NCBI GenBank assembly: GCA_964464175.1
Contig: CAYXFD010000006.1
Span: forward strand, 1-64,000
Direction of reading: 5' to 3'
DNA from: CAYXFD01 sp964464175
GTDB lineage: Bacteria; Cloacimonadota; Cloacimonadia; Cloacimonadales; JAJBBL01
DNA: 64,000 bases
Part shown: piece by piece, positions 1 to 9,543 of the stretch
Layout of the letters: the number at the start of each line of letters is the position of its first letter
Numbering within the stretch: position 1 is the first letter of the stretch
The notes under the pieces: model-generated
Told to the model about the DNA's origin: nothing
The model's database searches: none
The model's input: only the letters and a program-made list of their open reading frames with translations
Translations under genes and position numbers: made by a program

Positions 1-124
1 CGGTATATCATTGTTAGGCAATAGGTTAAAAAATTGCACTGTAAAAGATCAGTTTTAATGAAGTTCTCAAGATAAAAAGCATTATCTGATAAGAGGGTTG
101 AAGTTATTGATTCAGATTTGTTAG

Positions 125-1378
125 TTAAAACCGCTGCTCTTCTTTCTCTGATGAAGCGAGAATATTCATGAGTTCCCTTACATTCTCTTCCACACTCCGT
201 GCATTATCGACGAGTGTCTTTTTGGCGTTACTACCGAGAGAGTCTCTTTTCTTTTCATTATGATAGAGTTGCAGGATATCTGCAGCCAGGCTTTCCTTAG
301 TGGAGACGAGGATAGCATCGTTGTTCCGAAGCGCTTTTACCGATTGACGGCAGGAACTATGGTAAGAACCTATGACAATTGGCTTGGCGTAAAAAGCCGG
401 TTCTAAGGGGTTATGTCCCCCAAAATCGCTGAAACTTCCCCCTACAACTGCGATATCGGCTGCGGCATAGGCTTTTGCCAGAATGTTCATGGAATCGATT
501 ATCAAGATGTTATACTTTTTGGTCAAACCGGTTAGGAGAGCATAGGGATGATCCTTGAATATGGTCGTCACCTGTTCGAGTCTTTTCAGATGCCGGGGAG
601 CAATGATCACTTTCAAGTGGGGAATATTCTTCTCCAGTTCGGGCAACATTGACAGCAGCAGCTCTTCTTCACCCGGTCTGGAACTACCCCAGACCAGAAC
701 AAAATCACTCTTTTTAAGATTCCATTCTTTCCTTATCGACTGAGGGTCATAATCCTCAAGATGGAGGCAAAACTTGAGATTATGGGTATTATGAACATTC
801 TTAAATCCGAGTTTCAGGAACCTTTGTTTATCTGATTCGGATTGAGCACCGGTAAAGACAACGCTGCGAAAGAGTTCTTTGATCATAAAAGAGAGCAATC
901 TATATCTTTGGTAGGTTTTATCGGAGATCCTGCCGTTGATGAGACATAGCGGGATCCTTTTATTTCTTGCTGCATAGAACAGGGCAGGCCATAGTTCAGT
1001 TTCTATGATGACAATGATCTTCGGGTCTGTTTTTTTTATAAATCCGCTGATAAAAGGCAAGAAGTCGAGTGGAATGAGACTTATCATATCTAACTCTGGC
1101 AGTTCTTCCGCTCTTTTTTTTCCGGTGACAGTCATGGTCGTCAGCATTAATCTCTGGTCAGGAAAGTGTTTCTTGAATTCTGAAAGTAAAGGTCTCAGGG
1201 CATTTACTTCCCCCACAGAGGCACAGTGAAACCATACTGCTCCCTTCTCAGTATTTTTTTTTAGCCCGAACCGTTCCTTTAACTCCTTGAAAGGTAAGAT
1301 AAAAAGAAGAAGAAGTGCTGCCGGGAACAGGAGAATGGCAGTGACGAGGGTATAGATCGTCATAAGCAGATGTATCAT
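125..1378 (-). CDS. waaA: 3-deoxy-D-manno-octulosonic acid (Kdo) transferase
   Basis: Transfers Kdo from CMP-Kdo to lipid A precursor at the cytoplasmic face of the inner membrane, the first step of the LPS core. The 417-residue length is normal for the family. A hydrophobic N-terminal anchor (about residues 7-30) is followed by the GT30 N-terminal domain with the segment FHCASVGEVNALRPL; Glu57 in it matches the family's catalytic Glu. The C-terminal Rossmann half carries APRH (about 260) and GGSFSDFGGHNPLEP (about 313-327), the CMP-Kdo binding signature. It is the last gene of a minus-strand run, 19 bases after a secreted protein gene. It indicates an LPS-bearing outer membrane. One, two or more Kdo transfers cannot be told from sequence. 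Confidence 0.95.
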   Translation of the reverse strand: MIHLLMTIYTLVTAILLFPAALLLLFILPFKELKERFGLKKNTEKGAVWFHCASVGEVNALRPLLSEFKKHFPDQRLMLTTMTVTGKKRAEELPELDMISLIPLDFLPFISGFIKKTDPKIIVIIETELWPALFYAARNKRIPLCLINGRISDKTYQRYRLLSFMIKELFRSVVFTGAQSESDKQRFLKLGFKNVHNTHNLKFCLHLEDYDPQSIRKEWNLKKSDFVLVWGSSRPGEEELLLSMLPELEKNIPHLKVIIAPRHLKRLEQVTTIFKDHPYALLTGLTKKYNILIIDSMNILAKAYAAADIAVVGGSFSDFGGHNPLEPAFYAKPIVIGSYHSSCRQSVKALRNNDAILVSTKESLAADILQLYHNEKKRDSLGSNAKKTLVDNARSVEENVRELMNILASSEKEEQRF

Positions 1379-1397
1379 GAGATGGTTCTCTTTGCTG

Positions 1398-2861
1398 CTA
1401 CTTCAGGAATAAGAATTTTTCCATTAAAATTCGTTTCTTCGAAAGATATTGTTCTCTTGCAGTTATTTTTATCAGGTAAACCCCACTCGTTCTGAGCCGA
1501 GGTTCCAGCAGTTCCCCGGAAAGGGTTATCTGATCCCCGTCAACAATGATATTTCTTTTCTGTAATAGTCTCTGTCCTTTCAGATTATAGATCTCCAGAT
1601 CGGCAAAACCTGTATTCGTGATCTGCAGTTTGAGATCTCTGTTTTCACCTTTTCCGGGAGAGAAGGGATTGGGAAACACTTTCAGGAAGCCCGGCAGAGG
1701 GAGAAGGGTCTCGGTTGTGGAAGTATTAATGATCGTATGTTCAATAAAATCAAATCCGTTATCGCTGAACCTGATGACTCCGGAAGACCAGGAAGCCGGA
1801 AAGTCGGCAAGGAATTGAACGGAGGTAGAGTAATCAAAAGACTGCTGCAGAAATGGGATTACACTATTCGAATCTAACTCGATCTCACTGATTAGGGGAA
1901 AATGCTCGTTCTGATCAAAGTAATCAAGGCTGATAATGGTGTTTCCGTTATCCTGAGCGATATGAATATTCTCTATCTCGGGGAGATGATTAACGAACGG
2001 TACCAAGGTATAATTTGTCAGGAATATGGAGTGATAATTACCCTCATCCATAATGGTTATAGTTTGACCCAAATCTTCAATTTTCTGGGTTAAGGAGCTT
2101 ACAAAGAGGGGTTCTTGCGGAGAATAAGAACCGGCAAAATCGTTATCATTCATCAGGTCGTCAAGCAGGCAGGAGAGGAAGAGAGCATTGGAATTATTGT
2201 CGATCTGGGTATTGATTGAACCGATCTGGGTCATCTCTTCTGTTGCGGCATTAATCTTGAATAATCCGGAAGTTACGAAGGGAGGTAGATTAACTGTATA
2301 GAGCAAGACATAGACATATTCAGGATCATCATATGATCCAAGCCATAGATTTATAGTATAAGAGTAAAAAGGTCCGAATAAACCATCACTGTCGGGGAAA
2401 CCGCCCCCGAAGTTTTTTAGGGCGAAATATAACCTGTCGCCGGAGAAGAGCATCCTCTCTTCTGCAATATTCAAAAACAGAGGGAGGTCAGGATTCCGGG
2501 GATACTCGGAAAGCAGGCTCATCTCTTCTGCGGTTGCCGGTTGTTCGGCAGTGAAACCGGGGATAATGAAGATATTGTCCTGAGTTTCAATTCTGAAACT
2601 CAAGGGAAGATCGTCTGTATTGGTAAAGGGTATGATCCCTTGATAAGTACTGCCAAAGATGTTATTCAGAGAATTGGTATGCCAGCCGCCGTCGAGAAAA
2701 AAATCGACACTATGTACACTGTCTCCGTTTTCTATACTTTCATAACGGAGATGGATCTCATTTTCAGCAGTTTGTGAACTATTCCTAAGATTAGACCAAT
2801 TCGCAGGCAGGAGATTATAGTTACAGAGCAGAACAGCAATAAAGAACATAACCTTTTTCAT
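1398..2861 (-). CDS. Secreted protein of unknown function with C-terminal sorting domain
   Basis: I do not recognise the main body. An N-terminal signal peptide (charged MKK followed by about 16 hydrophobic residues) is followed by about 370 residues rich in beta-prone and aromatic segments. The C-terminal 90 residues form the FlgD-like / type IX-like sorting module: FPNPFSPG, then LEIYNLKGQRLLQKR, and a final GVYLIKI strand with a basic tail. In FCB bacteria such modules send proteins to the outer membrane or cell surface. The gene lies 95 bases after the barrel protein gene and 19 bases before waaA, so it is probably co-transcribed. Export is well supported; function is unknown. Confidence 0.8.
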   Translation of the reverse strand: MKKVMFFIAVLLCNYNLLPANWSNLRNSSQTAENEIHLRYESIENGDSVHSVDFFLDGGWHTNSLNNIFGSTYQGIIPFTNTDDLPLSFRIETQDNIFIIPGFTAEQPATAEEMSLLSEYPRNPDLPLFLNIAEERMLFSGDRLYFALKNFGGGFPDSDGLFGPFYSYTINLWLGSYDDPEYVYVLLYTVNLPPFVTSGLFKINAATEEMTQIGSINTQIDNNSNALFLSCLLDDLMNDNDFAGSYSPQEPLFVSSLTQKIEDLGQTITIMDEGNYHSIFLTNYTLVPFVNHLPEIENIHIAQDNGNTIISLDYFDQNEHFPLISEIELDSNSVIPFLQQSFDYSTSVQFLADFPASWSSGVIRFSDNGFDFIEHTIINTSTTETLLPLPGFLKVFPNPFSPGKGENRDLKLQITNTGFADLEIYNLKGQRLLQKRNIIVDGDQITLSGELLEPRLRTSGVYLIKITAREQYLSKKRILMEKFLFLK

Positions 2862-2956
2862 AATAAAACCTCACAACTCATTTGTAATAAATGAAACGTT
2901 AAAATTACCCTCAAAAAAGTCAAACAAATTGTGGATAATGCTCTTAAACAGCGATC

Positions 2957-3658
2957 TCAGAGCAAAAGACTGAGAGAGAGGGAATATGATAGATTTCTTA
3001 AACGAACCCTTGAGGAAATACCGGTTTCGGGAAGAACGTCTTCAGTAGTCGGGAATTCAATGAAGGGAATACCGAAATTCGTTCTGTAATCGAGGATAAA
3101 AGACCTTTTTGATATTGAAAATCCTATACCCCCTCCGAGAATAATGCCAAAATCAAACTGATCGATATTCTTCATTCTTTTGTCTATATCAAGCGGATAA
3201 TCTTCGGTACCAGTCTCTACTGTACCGTCAATCTCGTAATGGGAATTGATCAAATAGGAAAAAGAAAAACCAGTTTGATAAAAAACGGTAAAGTTGTTGC
3301 GACGATAGTGATGCAGCAAAAGAAGCGTTGGAAACTCCAGATAATCTGTCTTGTAGGTAACATCCATCTCAATAGGTTGATCTGCGATCCCGATCACTTG
3401 AGACGATCCTTTGGTAGTGAATAGAAATTCCTGACTAACAGTTACAGCTTCGGAAACAGGAAAGTCAAAGGAGATACCACCGGTAAATCCCCAACGGATA
3501 CCTTTTTCAACTTCATACTCATCATAGCCGTAATCAATTCCGTAATGCTGCGAGATATTCAGACCGCTCTTGACCCTGGGATGGAGGGTAAAACCTGCTA
3601 AGGAGAAAGAGAGGCAGGCAAGAATGATAATCAGGGAGAGAGTTCTCAAAGTAGTCAT
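2957..3658 (-). CDS. Outer-membrane beta-barrel protein (PorT-like)
   Basis: A 233-residue protein with a signal peptide (about residues 1-21), then alternating hydrophobic/polar strands and glycine-rich turns typical of small 8- to 10-stranded barrels of the OMP_b-brl_2/PorT type. It starts with the Gly-Leu-Asn-Ile-Ser segment frequent at the first strand of this family and ends in a strand-like run of Leu and Ser residues. Its start overlaps the stop of the transketolase C-subunit gene by four bases, so it is translationally coupled to it, though no functional link is obvious. A role in type IX secretion is possible given its sorting-domain neighbour, but this barrel family is broad and most members have no assigned role. 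Confidence 0.75.
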   Translation of the reverse strand: MTTLRTLSLIIILACLSFSLAGFTLHPRVKSGLNISQHYGIDYGYDEYEVEKGIRWGFTGGISFDFPVSEAVTVSQEFLFTTKGSSQVIGIADQPIEMDVTYKTDYLEFPTLLLLHHYRRNNFTVFYQTGFSFSYLINSHYEIDGTVETGTEDYPLDIDKRMKNIDQFDFGIILGGGIGFSISKRSFILDYRTNFGIPFIEFPTTEDVLPETGISSRVRLRNLSYSLSLSLLL

Positions 3659-4608
3659 AAATTCATTGCTTTGATAATATAGTTGGCAATTTTTTTAGCA
3701 GAGAAACCGAATTTGTCATAAAGAGCTTCAGGAGAACCCGATTCCCCGAAGCAGTCAGCGATGGAGATCGTATGGAATTTAATCGGGCGCCGGAGAGAAA
3801 AATAGGTGGCAATGATTGAGGTCAAACCTCCGTTTGTCAGATGCTCTTCAATGACAAAAAGCGGTTTTTCAGAAGCCGCGATATAATCTAACATACTGGT
3901 ATCTAACGGTTTAATAGTACTGAAATTAATCAGACTGAGATTCAATCCCTGTCCGGCAAGCAGAGTTGCTGCTTTGCTGACTTCACTTCCTATAACACTG
4001 TGGAAAATGATGATACCGTCATCTCCAGCGGAAAGCATTGCTGCTCTACCTGCTTCAAACTGATAATCCTCGCCGGTAATAATCTCGGTTGCTTCTCTTG
4101 CCAGTCTGATATAGACAGGTCCTTCAATCTCAGCTGCTGCTAAGGTCATCTGCCAGGCTTCATTAGCATCTACAGGGCAGAAGATCTTCAGATTAGGGAG
4201 CAGGTTCATCAGAGCAATGTCTTCGATAGCCTGATGACTGCCGCCGTCAGGTCCTACCGACAATCCTCCGTGTGATCCCACGATCTTTACATTGAGATTG
4301 GAATAAGAGACAGTGTTTCTTATCTGATCAAAAGCTCTTCCGGTAACAAAGGCTCCATAGGTAGTAACAAAAGGTATCTTACCGCTAAGACTCAGGCCGG
4401 CAGCTACTCCTGTCATGTTCTGTTCAGCAATACCGACATCAATGAATCGTTCGGGGTATCTGTCAGCAAACCAGTTGGAACGGGTAGAAGCAGCTAAATC
4501 GGCATCAAGGACAACAATCTTCGGATTAGATTCTCCCAGAGCAAGGAGCGCTTTACCATAACCGTCTCTGACCGGAAAGAGTTCACCTTTGACAAAGGGA
4601 AGCTTCAT
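3655..4608 (-). CDS. Transketolase, C-terminal subunit
   Basis: The pyrimidine-binding plus C-terminal half of a split transketolase (317 residues). With its partner it forms the thiamine diphosphate enzyme that moves two-carbon units between sugar phosphates in the non-oxidative pentose phosphate pathway. Visible features are the DVGIAEQNMTGVAAGLSLSG segment, which holds the Glu that activates the thiamine ring, and the GSHGGLSVGPDGGSHQAIED motif. The C-terminal domain runs from about residue 190. The start overlaps the end of the N-terminal subunit gene by four bases, as expected for coupled synthesis of a 1:1 complex. Length and split layout match the two-gene transketolases of many anaerobes. 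A DXS-like enzyme is unlikely because that would be one chain. Confidence 0.93.
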   Translation of the reverse strand: MKLPFVKGELFPVRDGYGKALLALGESNPKIVVLDADLAASTRSNWFADRYPERFIDVGIAEQNMTGVAAGLSLSGKIPFVTTYGAFVTGRAFDQIRNTVSYSNLNVKIVGSHGGLSVGPDGGSHQAIEDIALMNLLPNLKIFCPVDANEAWQMTLAAAEIEGPVYIRLAREATEIITGEDYQFEAGRAAMLSAGDDGIIIFHSVIGSEVSKAATLLAGQGLNLSLINFSTIKPLDTSMLDYIAASEKPLFVIEEHLTNGGLTSIIATYFSLRRPIKFHTISIADCFGESGSPEALYDKFGFSAKKIANYIIKAMNL

Positions 4609-5417
4609 TCTAACTCCCGGAGGGCTAACTCAAATTCTTCCGCATTCGGAGCCTTACCATGCCAGTCCCTTTCGTTCTCCATGAAGGAAACACCCTTGCC
4701 TTTGACAGTTCTGGCGATAATGACTGACGGTTGAGGTGTCTTTTTAGCTCGCTTAACGCTGCTAATGATCTCGGAAAAAGAGTGACCGTTGATCTCCTGA
4801 ACATCCCAACCAAAAGCTTGCCATTTCAGGGCCAATGGTTCTAAAGCCATAACGGTTTCGGTTTTACCGTCAATTTGCAGATTGTTCCGGTCAATGAAGG
4901 CGATTAGATTGTGCAGATGATAATGAGAAGCAAACATCGCAGCTTCCCAAACCTGTCCTTCGTCAAGTTCACCGTCACCCATCAGAGTGTAGATATGATT
5001 CTTGTGCTGATTATCTCTCTCACCCCAGGCGAGACCACAAGCTATTGATAATCCCTGTCCTAAGGAACCGGTCGAGACTTCAACTCCCGGACATTTTAAA
5101 GAATGGGGGTGTCCCTGGAGAGGCGAATCGAGTTTCCGAAAGCCCGACAACCACTCTTCGGGAAAATAACCTGACTCTTGCAATAAGGCATATAGTAGGG
5201 GAGCAGCATGACCCTTGGAGAGGATAAACCTGTCTCTTAACGGGTCTTTAGCTTTCTCCGGATTGTGGACTAACAGATGAAAAAAAAGTGCGGTTCCGAT
5301 TTCTACTCCCGAGAGAGATCCTCCCGGATGACCGGAACCGGCTCTGTGGATTATCTCAATTATTATCCGTCTAATCCGTTTGGCAATAGACGATAAATGA
5401 GAAAAATCTTCTTTCAT
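4605..5417 (-). CDS. Transketolase, N-terminal subunit
   Basis: The thiamine diphosphate-binding half of split transketolase (270 residues). SGHPGGSLSGVEIGTALFF near residue 28 and GDGELDEGQVWEAA near 146, followed by NNLQIDG, are the hallmark diphosphate and magnesium binding motifs (GDG to N-N). It precedes the C-terminal subunit gene with a four-base overlap. Its ATG shares one base with the stop codon of the 31-residue basic protein gene upstream (TAATG), so synthesis is probably coupled to that gene. Together with the HU gene this makes a compact minus-strand operon. Confidence 0.94.
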   Translation of the reverse strand: MKEDFSHLSSIAKRIRRIIIEIIHRAGSGHPGGSLSGVEIGTALFFHLLVHNPEKAKDPLRDRFILSKGHAAPLLYALLQESGYFPEEWLSGFRKLDSPLQGHPHSLKCPGVEVSTGSLGQGLSIACGLAWGERDNQHKNHIYTLMGDGELDEGQVWEAAMFASHYHLHNLIAFIDRNNLQIDGKTETVMALEPLALKWQAFGWDVQEINGHSFSEIISSVKRAKKTPQPSVIIARTVKGKGVSFMENERDWHGKAPNAEEFELALRELE

Positions 5418-5512
5418 TATCGTAATTTCTTCTTATGACGATTCTTTCTCAGTCTTTTCTTTCTCTTATGCTTTGATATTTTAGCTCGTTTTCGTTTTCT
5501 TCCGCAGGGCAT
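5417..5512 (-). CDS. 31-residue highly basic protein, possible small ribosomal protein
   Basis: A short gene reading MPCGRKRKRAKISKHKRKKR and then 11 more residues; 20 of 31 are Lys, Arg or His. AAGGAG stands eight bases before the ATG, and the TAA stop overlaps the transketolase ATG as TAATG. HU lies 12 bases upstream. From memory, FCB genomes carry a very similar orphan protein of about 30 residues starting MPxGKKRKR and ending in a KNRHKKK-like tail. The composition resembles the AURKAIP1/COX24 (bS22) class of tiny ribosomal proteins. The open frame, ribosome site and coupling are seen; the ribosomal role is inference. Confidence 0.75.
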   Translation of the reverse strand: MPCGRKRKRAKISKHKRKKRLRKNRHKKKLR

Positions 5513-5524
5513 TAACTCTCCTTA

Positions 5525-5827
5525 TTATTTTTTTTCTATCTTTTTAGGATCGATTTTAAAAACCTCTTCCTTGATCGCTCTTGTATATTTAAAGGTTGGA
5601 ACTACTCGTTCGGGAACAGGTACAGTATCTCCGGTCTTCGGGTTTCTTCCATTCCGTGGTTTCCGTACTTTCAGATTAAAAGTTCCGAATCCTCTTAACT
5701 CAATATGATTACCTTTGATCAGGCTATCTTTTAATGCTTCTAAAAAAGAATCTACGATCACTGCCGTGTCCTTTCTCAGTATTCCCGTTTCTTGAGAGAT
5801 TCTTTTTACTAACTCAGCCTTAGTCAT
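5525..5827 (-). CDS. HU/IHF-family DNA-binding protein
   Basis: A 100-residue histone-like protein that bends and compacts DNA as a dimer. It begins MTKAELVKRISQETG, continues through the dimerisation helices, and has the beta-arm region ELRGFGTFNLKVRKPRNGRN followed by PKTGDTVPVPERVVPTFK, in which the conserved Arg-Asn-Pro turn contacts the DNA minor groove. A GGAG lies ten bases before the ATG. A TTGACA-like -35 lies on the minus strand at 5885-5880, but no convincing -10 follows. HU and IHF subunits cannot be separated from sequence alone. It heads the operon leading into the basic protein and transketolase genes. Confidence 0.93.
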   Translation of the reverse strand: MTKAELVKRISQETGILRKDTAVIVDSFLEALKDSLIKGNHIELRGFGTFNLKVRKPRNGRNPKTGDTVPVPERVVPTFKYTRAIKEEVFKIDPKKIEKK

Positions 5828-6060
5828 TACGATAACACTCCATAATAGTTTTTAGTTAAGTTTTTTGTAACTGATTATTTGTCAAGCATATTGTAGCAGT
5901 TAACAGAGCTGAAGGTACAATTTCTTGACTATGTTTACTTTTCTTCTCCGGAATTAATTATCTTTATCCAAGAGCAGGAATCTCCACTTTGAACAGAGAA
6001 TGATAATGCTCTGTTCACAATTCTTTGCGATCAGAACACTTAAATGAATAACTCCTCACT

Positions 6061-7317
6061 CTATCCCTTATACTTTGGTTCCCATTTCAGTGTTGGTTCT
6101 TCAAAATTCAGATTCCATAAATATTTCTCAATCTTCTCCTTTAAGGAAGAGTCTATCGTTCTCTTGACAGGATAGATACCAGCATTTAAAATCCTGTTGA
6201 GCAGTATCTTTGCTGCGGCAATAGGGGTCTTTAAACCCTCAATAGAGATGTTCTTATAATGGTCAGCAGGAGTATGAATGTTGAATGACCCTTTTCCTCC
6301 GAAACGAGCAATACTTAGACCGGGTAATTCTAACCTGGTAAAGGGCATCTGGTCACTGCTATAGATATCAAGAGAGTGGGAAAGGCAGTGATCGGCTTCA
6401 TTCAGTATCCCTTCGGAATATCCAAGTAATTCCTTCGATCCGGTAACGATTACTCTGTTCATGCCGACAGGATCACCTGACACGTCGATATTCAGAACCA
6501 GAGATCCTTCTTTTTTGACTTCCTCTTCGTGGGCTGACACATAATGCTGGCTTCCGAGCAGACCGAGTTCTTCTCCTGAAAAAAAGATCAATCTGAGGTT
6601 TCTTTTCGGTTTGTGGTTAACGAAATGCTCAGCTACACTTAGAAGAGAGACAGTTCCACCGGCATTATCGGAAGCTCCGGCAGTACGGGCAACGCTGTCA
6701 TAATGGGCAACCAGATAGGTTAGATTTTTATCGGGTTCGCTCCCTTTGATATCTACGATAAGATTTGCTGCCGTTTTTCTGGAGACTTGTTGAGTCATCT
6801 CCAAGAGGGCTTTCTTCCCTTTTATTTTACTCAATTTGACCCCGTTTTCGTAACTGATGGTGGCAGAGTTAATTATCCCGTCCTGAAAAGTCTTCTGCCG
6901 GTGTGAGGAACTGGGGGCTTCTCTACAGGGAGGACCAATAGCGATAAAGGCAGCTAATTCCTGTTCTTTTAGCGCTTCCTGGATAGTTCTGGAGTAACCG
7001 TTAGAGATTACGATCTTGCCCTTATACATTCCCTTATTCTGTTTCAAAATCTCGGCATTTTCCAGAAAGACAAGTTCAGCTTCCACCCGGCAATCCGTAT
7101 TCAACCCATAAGGGAAGACTTCGAAGGAACTATCACCGACCTTAAGAACCCCTTTCCCGGTTGCAAAGGTTGTTAACTCAAACTCTTCTTTTCGGCATTT
7201 CAACCCTAAAGTATTGAGATGCTCAGAGATAATAGCGGCAGCTCTTCTCTCGTTTTCACTGCCGGCTAACCTTTCAAAGTTTAGTTCTTTGATTATTTGA
7301 TACGGATTTATAACCAT
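6061..7317 (-). CDS. M28-family zinc aminopeptidase
   Basis: A 418-residue metallopeptidase of the M28 (aminopeptidase Y/S) family. The co-catalytic zinc ligands are all visible: His205 (VAHYDS), Asp217 (ASDNAGG), the Glu249-Glu250 pair (FFSGEELG), Asp278 (NIDVSGD) and His348 (FNIHTPADHY). The Asn-Ala-Gly-Gly turn after Asp217 is typical. An inserted PA-like segment probably covers residues 60-180. There is no signal peptide, so it should act in the cytoplasm, trimming peptides. It is the last gene after two M16 peptidases (10-base gap), which suggests a peptide-degradation unit. Confidence 0.9.
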   Translation of the reverse strand: MVINPYQIIKELNFERLAGSENERRAAAIISEHLNTLGLKCRKEEFELTTFATGKGVLKVGDSSFEVFPYGLNTDCRVEAELVFLENAEILKQNKGMYKGKIVISNGYSRTIQEALKEQELAAFIAIGPPCREAPSSSHRQKTFQDGIINSATISYENGVKLSKIKGKKALLEMTQQVSRKTAANLIVDIKGSEPDKNLTYLVAHYDSVARTAGASDNAGGTVSLLSVAEHFVNHKPKRNLRLIFFSGEELGLLGSQHYVSAHEEEVKKEGSLVLNIDVSGDPVGMNRVIVTGSKELLGYSEGILNEADHCLSHSLDIYSSDQMPFTRLELPGLSIARFGGKGSFNIHTPADHYKNISIEGLKTPIAAAKILLNRILNAGIYPVKRTIDSSLKEKIEKYLWNLNFEEPTLKWEPKYKG

Positions 7318-7327
7318 CTTCGGTCAC

Positions 7328-9541
7328 CTATTCCTTGCTAATTGTGAAAATTTCTTCCGGTAACTCGATATTGAATTTCACCTCGTTGAAAACATCCTCA
7401 GAGAGTATGATCCCTGTCTCATCTTTGGTTACAATCTTAACCGGATAGATGATACCGTCAACTGTCTCATATTCCTCATAGATCCGGTAGATGGTCATCA
7501 AGCCTTTATCAGGTCTGATCGTTTCCTGTACTGTCTGATAGGGAAGCATTGTTTCTTTATCGAGAAACAACAAGAACTGATTATATTCGTCATTAAAAGA
7601 GAGAATATAGAAATCTTTATCGGCTAACCTCTTCTCTTCCACAAAATAGACATCAAACATTTCCCGGTAATTTTTTGCCAGATTTACCGGGTTGGAATTG
7701 ATATGGTTTCGCAATTCATCTGCTAATTCCGGAGGTAAAGCCATTTCTCCGCCAGGAAAGACCAATTTTGTTGCTCCCTGGTTATAGGTCATTGTCAATG
7801 GTCCCCGCGGAGTTTTTATCATCTGTGTAATCTTGTCAGGATAAGCTATATAGGCAGTGGTCTCAACTGTCGAGCTACCCTCTTCGCGGTATTCTGTTGA
7901 TACTCCCGACAACTTAATATTGGAAATATCTGAAACATCGCCCATTTTCTTCAGGTACTCATCGAATAATGCTTCTCCCAGCTGAACTCTCTGCGGAGAA
8001 GGTTTTGTAATGTCTTGCTGCGGCCGGGGGATACTTATATCTATGATATTTACTTCTCCCAGATTTAACTCAGAAAGAGGTTTTTCGAATTCTTTATCAT
8101 TTCCTACTGCTAAGACCACGAAATGTTCGGGATAGAGATAGTCATTAGACAGGCGGTGGATATCTGCAACCGTAACCTGATTAACCTTGTCTCTTACCTG
8201 TTCTAAAAAATCAATCGGGTAGTCCCAGAATTTGTAGTTCAGCTGTCTGTTTACTATTGCTTCCGGGCTGTCATAATTAAAGACAAAGGAATTGAGGAAA
8301 CTCTCTTTGGCTAATCTTAGTTCATCTTCCGTAATATATTCTTCTTGCAGGATAGTAATCTCATCGATCAGTGCTTCAATTGCTGCTATTGTTCTATCTG
8401 CTACCGTTTGGGACATAAGATAAAAAACACCGGGAAAATCATAATAAACCGAATAGTAAGCTTGCGGTGCATAAGCGAGACCTAACTGGTTACGGATCCT
8501 CTGATAGATTCTGCCACTGAAACCTCCTCCCAGAACACTGTTCAAGACAAGCATGGGAACATAATCAGGATGCCTCTGGGTCATTTCGGTAAGATGACCA
8601 ATGGCGATCCAGCTCTGCTGCGCATCTTCTCTCTGTATTAGATTGACTGAAGATTGATGGTTTACCTGAAATATTTCAGGTTCCGGAAAGGTAAAACTCT
8701 CTTTCTTCCAGTTTCCCAGAGTGTTATTCAGTTTTTTTTGCATTTCCTTCACTTTGAAATCACCGACTATGGAGATCGAGATATTCTGCGGGCGGAAAAA
8801 TGTTTCATGATAAGTAATCAGATCAGCCTGATCGATGTTGGCAATTGTTTCATATTTATAAGTTCTGGCATAAGGATTATCTTCCCCAAACAACAGTTTC
8901 ATGAATTCTCTTCCGGTTATAGAAGAGATGTCATCGTTACGGCGGGCAATTTGGGTATTCATACTCATCTTGGCTCTCTGCAGACTCTCCTCGTTAAACG
9001 TGGGATTGCGCAGGACATCGTTGAGTATAGACAGAGCAGTGTCAATGTCCTCTGCCAAAAAGCTCATGTTTATTCTGATAGAATGGATCCTACCGCTGGC
9101 AGTCATCGAGATGGCCATGTCATCGAGCAACCTGTTCAATTCATCGGAAGAATAGTTAGCAGTACCCCCTGTTCGCAACAGATCGCTCAATATTTCTACT
9201 TTGCCAATCTGATCGGGTTCTTCAAAATAGGAACCACCTTTTACCAGAACTGCCAGAGAAATTGTCGGGAAATCATGATTTTCAGAGAGTAAAAATGATA
9301 TCCCGTTTTTCAGTTTATATTCCGTCACTTCCGGTAATCTGATCGGAGCCAGTTCGGGAAACTCTATATCAAATCTTGCTTCTGCGTCATCACGGTCAGA
9401 GAGGCTGGGAGTGTACGATAAATCAGAGACTGTATCGGCAGTAAATATCCTTCCGGGAATGAACAGTAAAGCCAGAACAGCCAAAGCAAGCAGCAGGGAA
9501 TGGGAGTGTTGAATTACTTTAGTTTTATTTTTCGTTATCAT
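7328..9541 (-). CDS. M16-family peptidase homologue lacking the metal site, with C-terminal lipoprotein-sorting-like domain
   Basis: A 737-residue exported protein with an N-terminal hydrophobic signal (about residues 16-33) and two M16 (insulinase/processing peptidase) lobes over about residues 60-510. Where active M16 enzymes have HxxEH this protein reads EILSD, so it should not bind zinc. From about residue 520 a further 215 residues look like a LolA / outer-membrane lipoprotein-sorting type beta sheet. The active partner ends two bases upstream, and bacterial M16 proteins commonly work as an active/inactive pair, so this is probably the structural subunit. The C-terminal domain assignment is by appearance only. 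Confidence 0.87.
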   Translation of the reverse strand: MITKNKTKVIQHSHSLLLALAVLALLFIPGRIFTADTVSDLSYTPSLSDRDDAEARFDIEFPELAPIRLPEVTEYKLKNGISFLLSENHDFPTISLAVLVKGGSYFEEPDQIGKVEILSDLLRTGGTANYSSDELNRLLDDMAISMTASGRIHSIRINMSFLAEDIDTALSILNDVLRNPTFNEESLQRAKMSMNTQIARRNDDISSITGREFMKLLFGEDNPYARTYKYETIANIDQADLITYHETFFRPQNISISIVGDFKVKEMQKKLNNTLGNWKKESFTFPEPEIFQVNHQSSVNLIQREDAQQSWIAIGHLTEMTQRHPDYVPMLVLNSVLGGGFSGRIYQRIRNQLGLAYAPQAYYSVYYDFPGVFYLMSQTVADRTIAAIEALIDEITILQEEYITEDELRLAKESFLNSFVFNYDSPEAIVNRQLNYKFWDYPIDFLEQVRDKVNQVTVADIHRLSNDYLYPEHFVVLAVGNDKEFEKPLSELNLGEVNIIDISIPRPQQDITKPSPQRVQLGEALFDEYLKKMGDVSDISNIKLSGVSTEYREEGSSTVETTAYIAYPDKITQMIKTPRGPLTMTYNQGATKLVFPGGEMALPPELADELRNHINSNPVNLAKNYREMFDVYFVEEKRLADKDFYILSFNDEYNQFLLFLDKETMLPYQTVQETIRPDKGLMTIYRIYEEYETVDGIIYPVKIVTKDETGIILSEDVFNEVKFNIELPEEIFTISKE

Positions 9542-9543
9542 AT

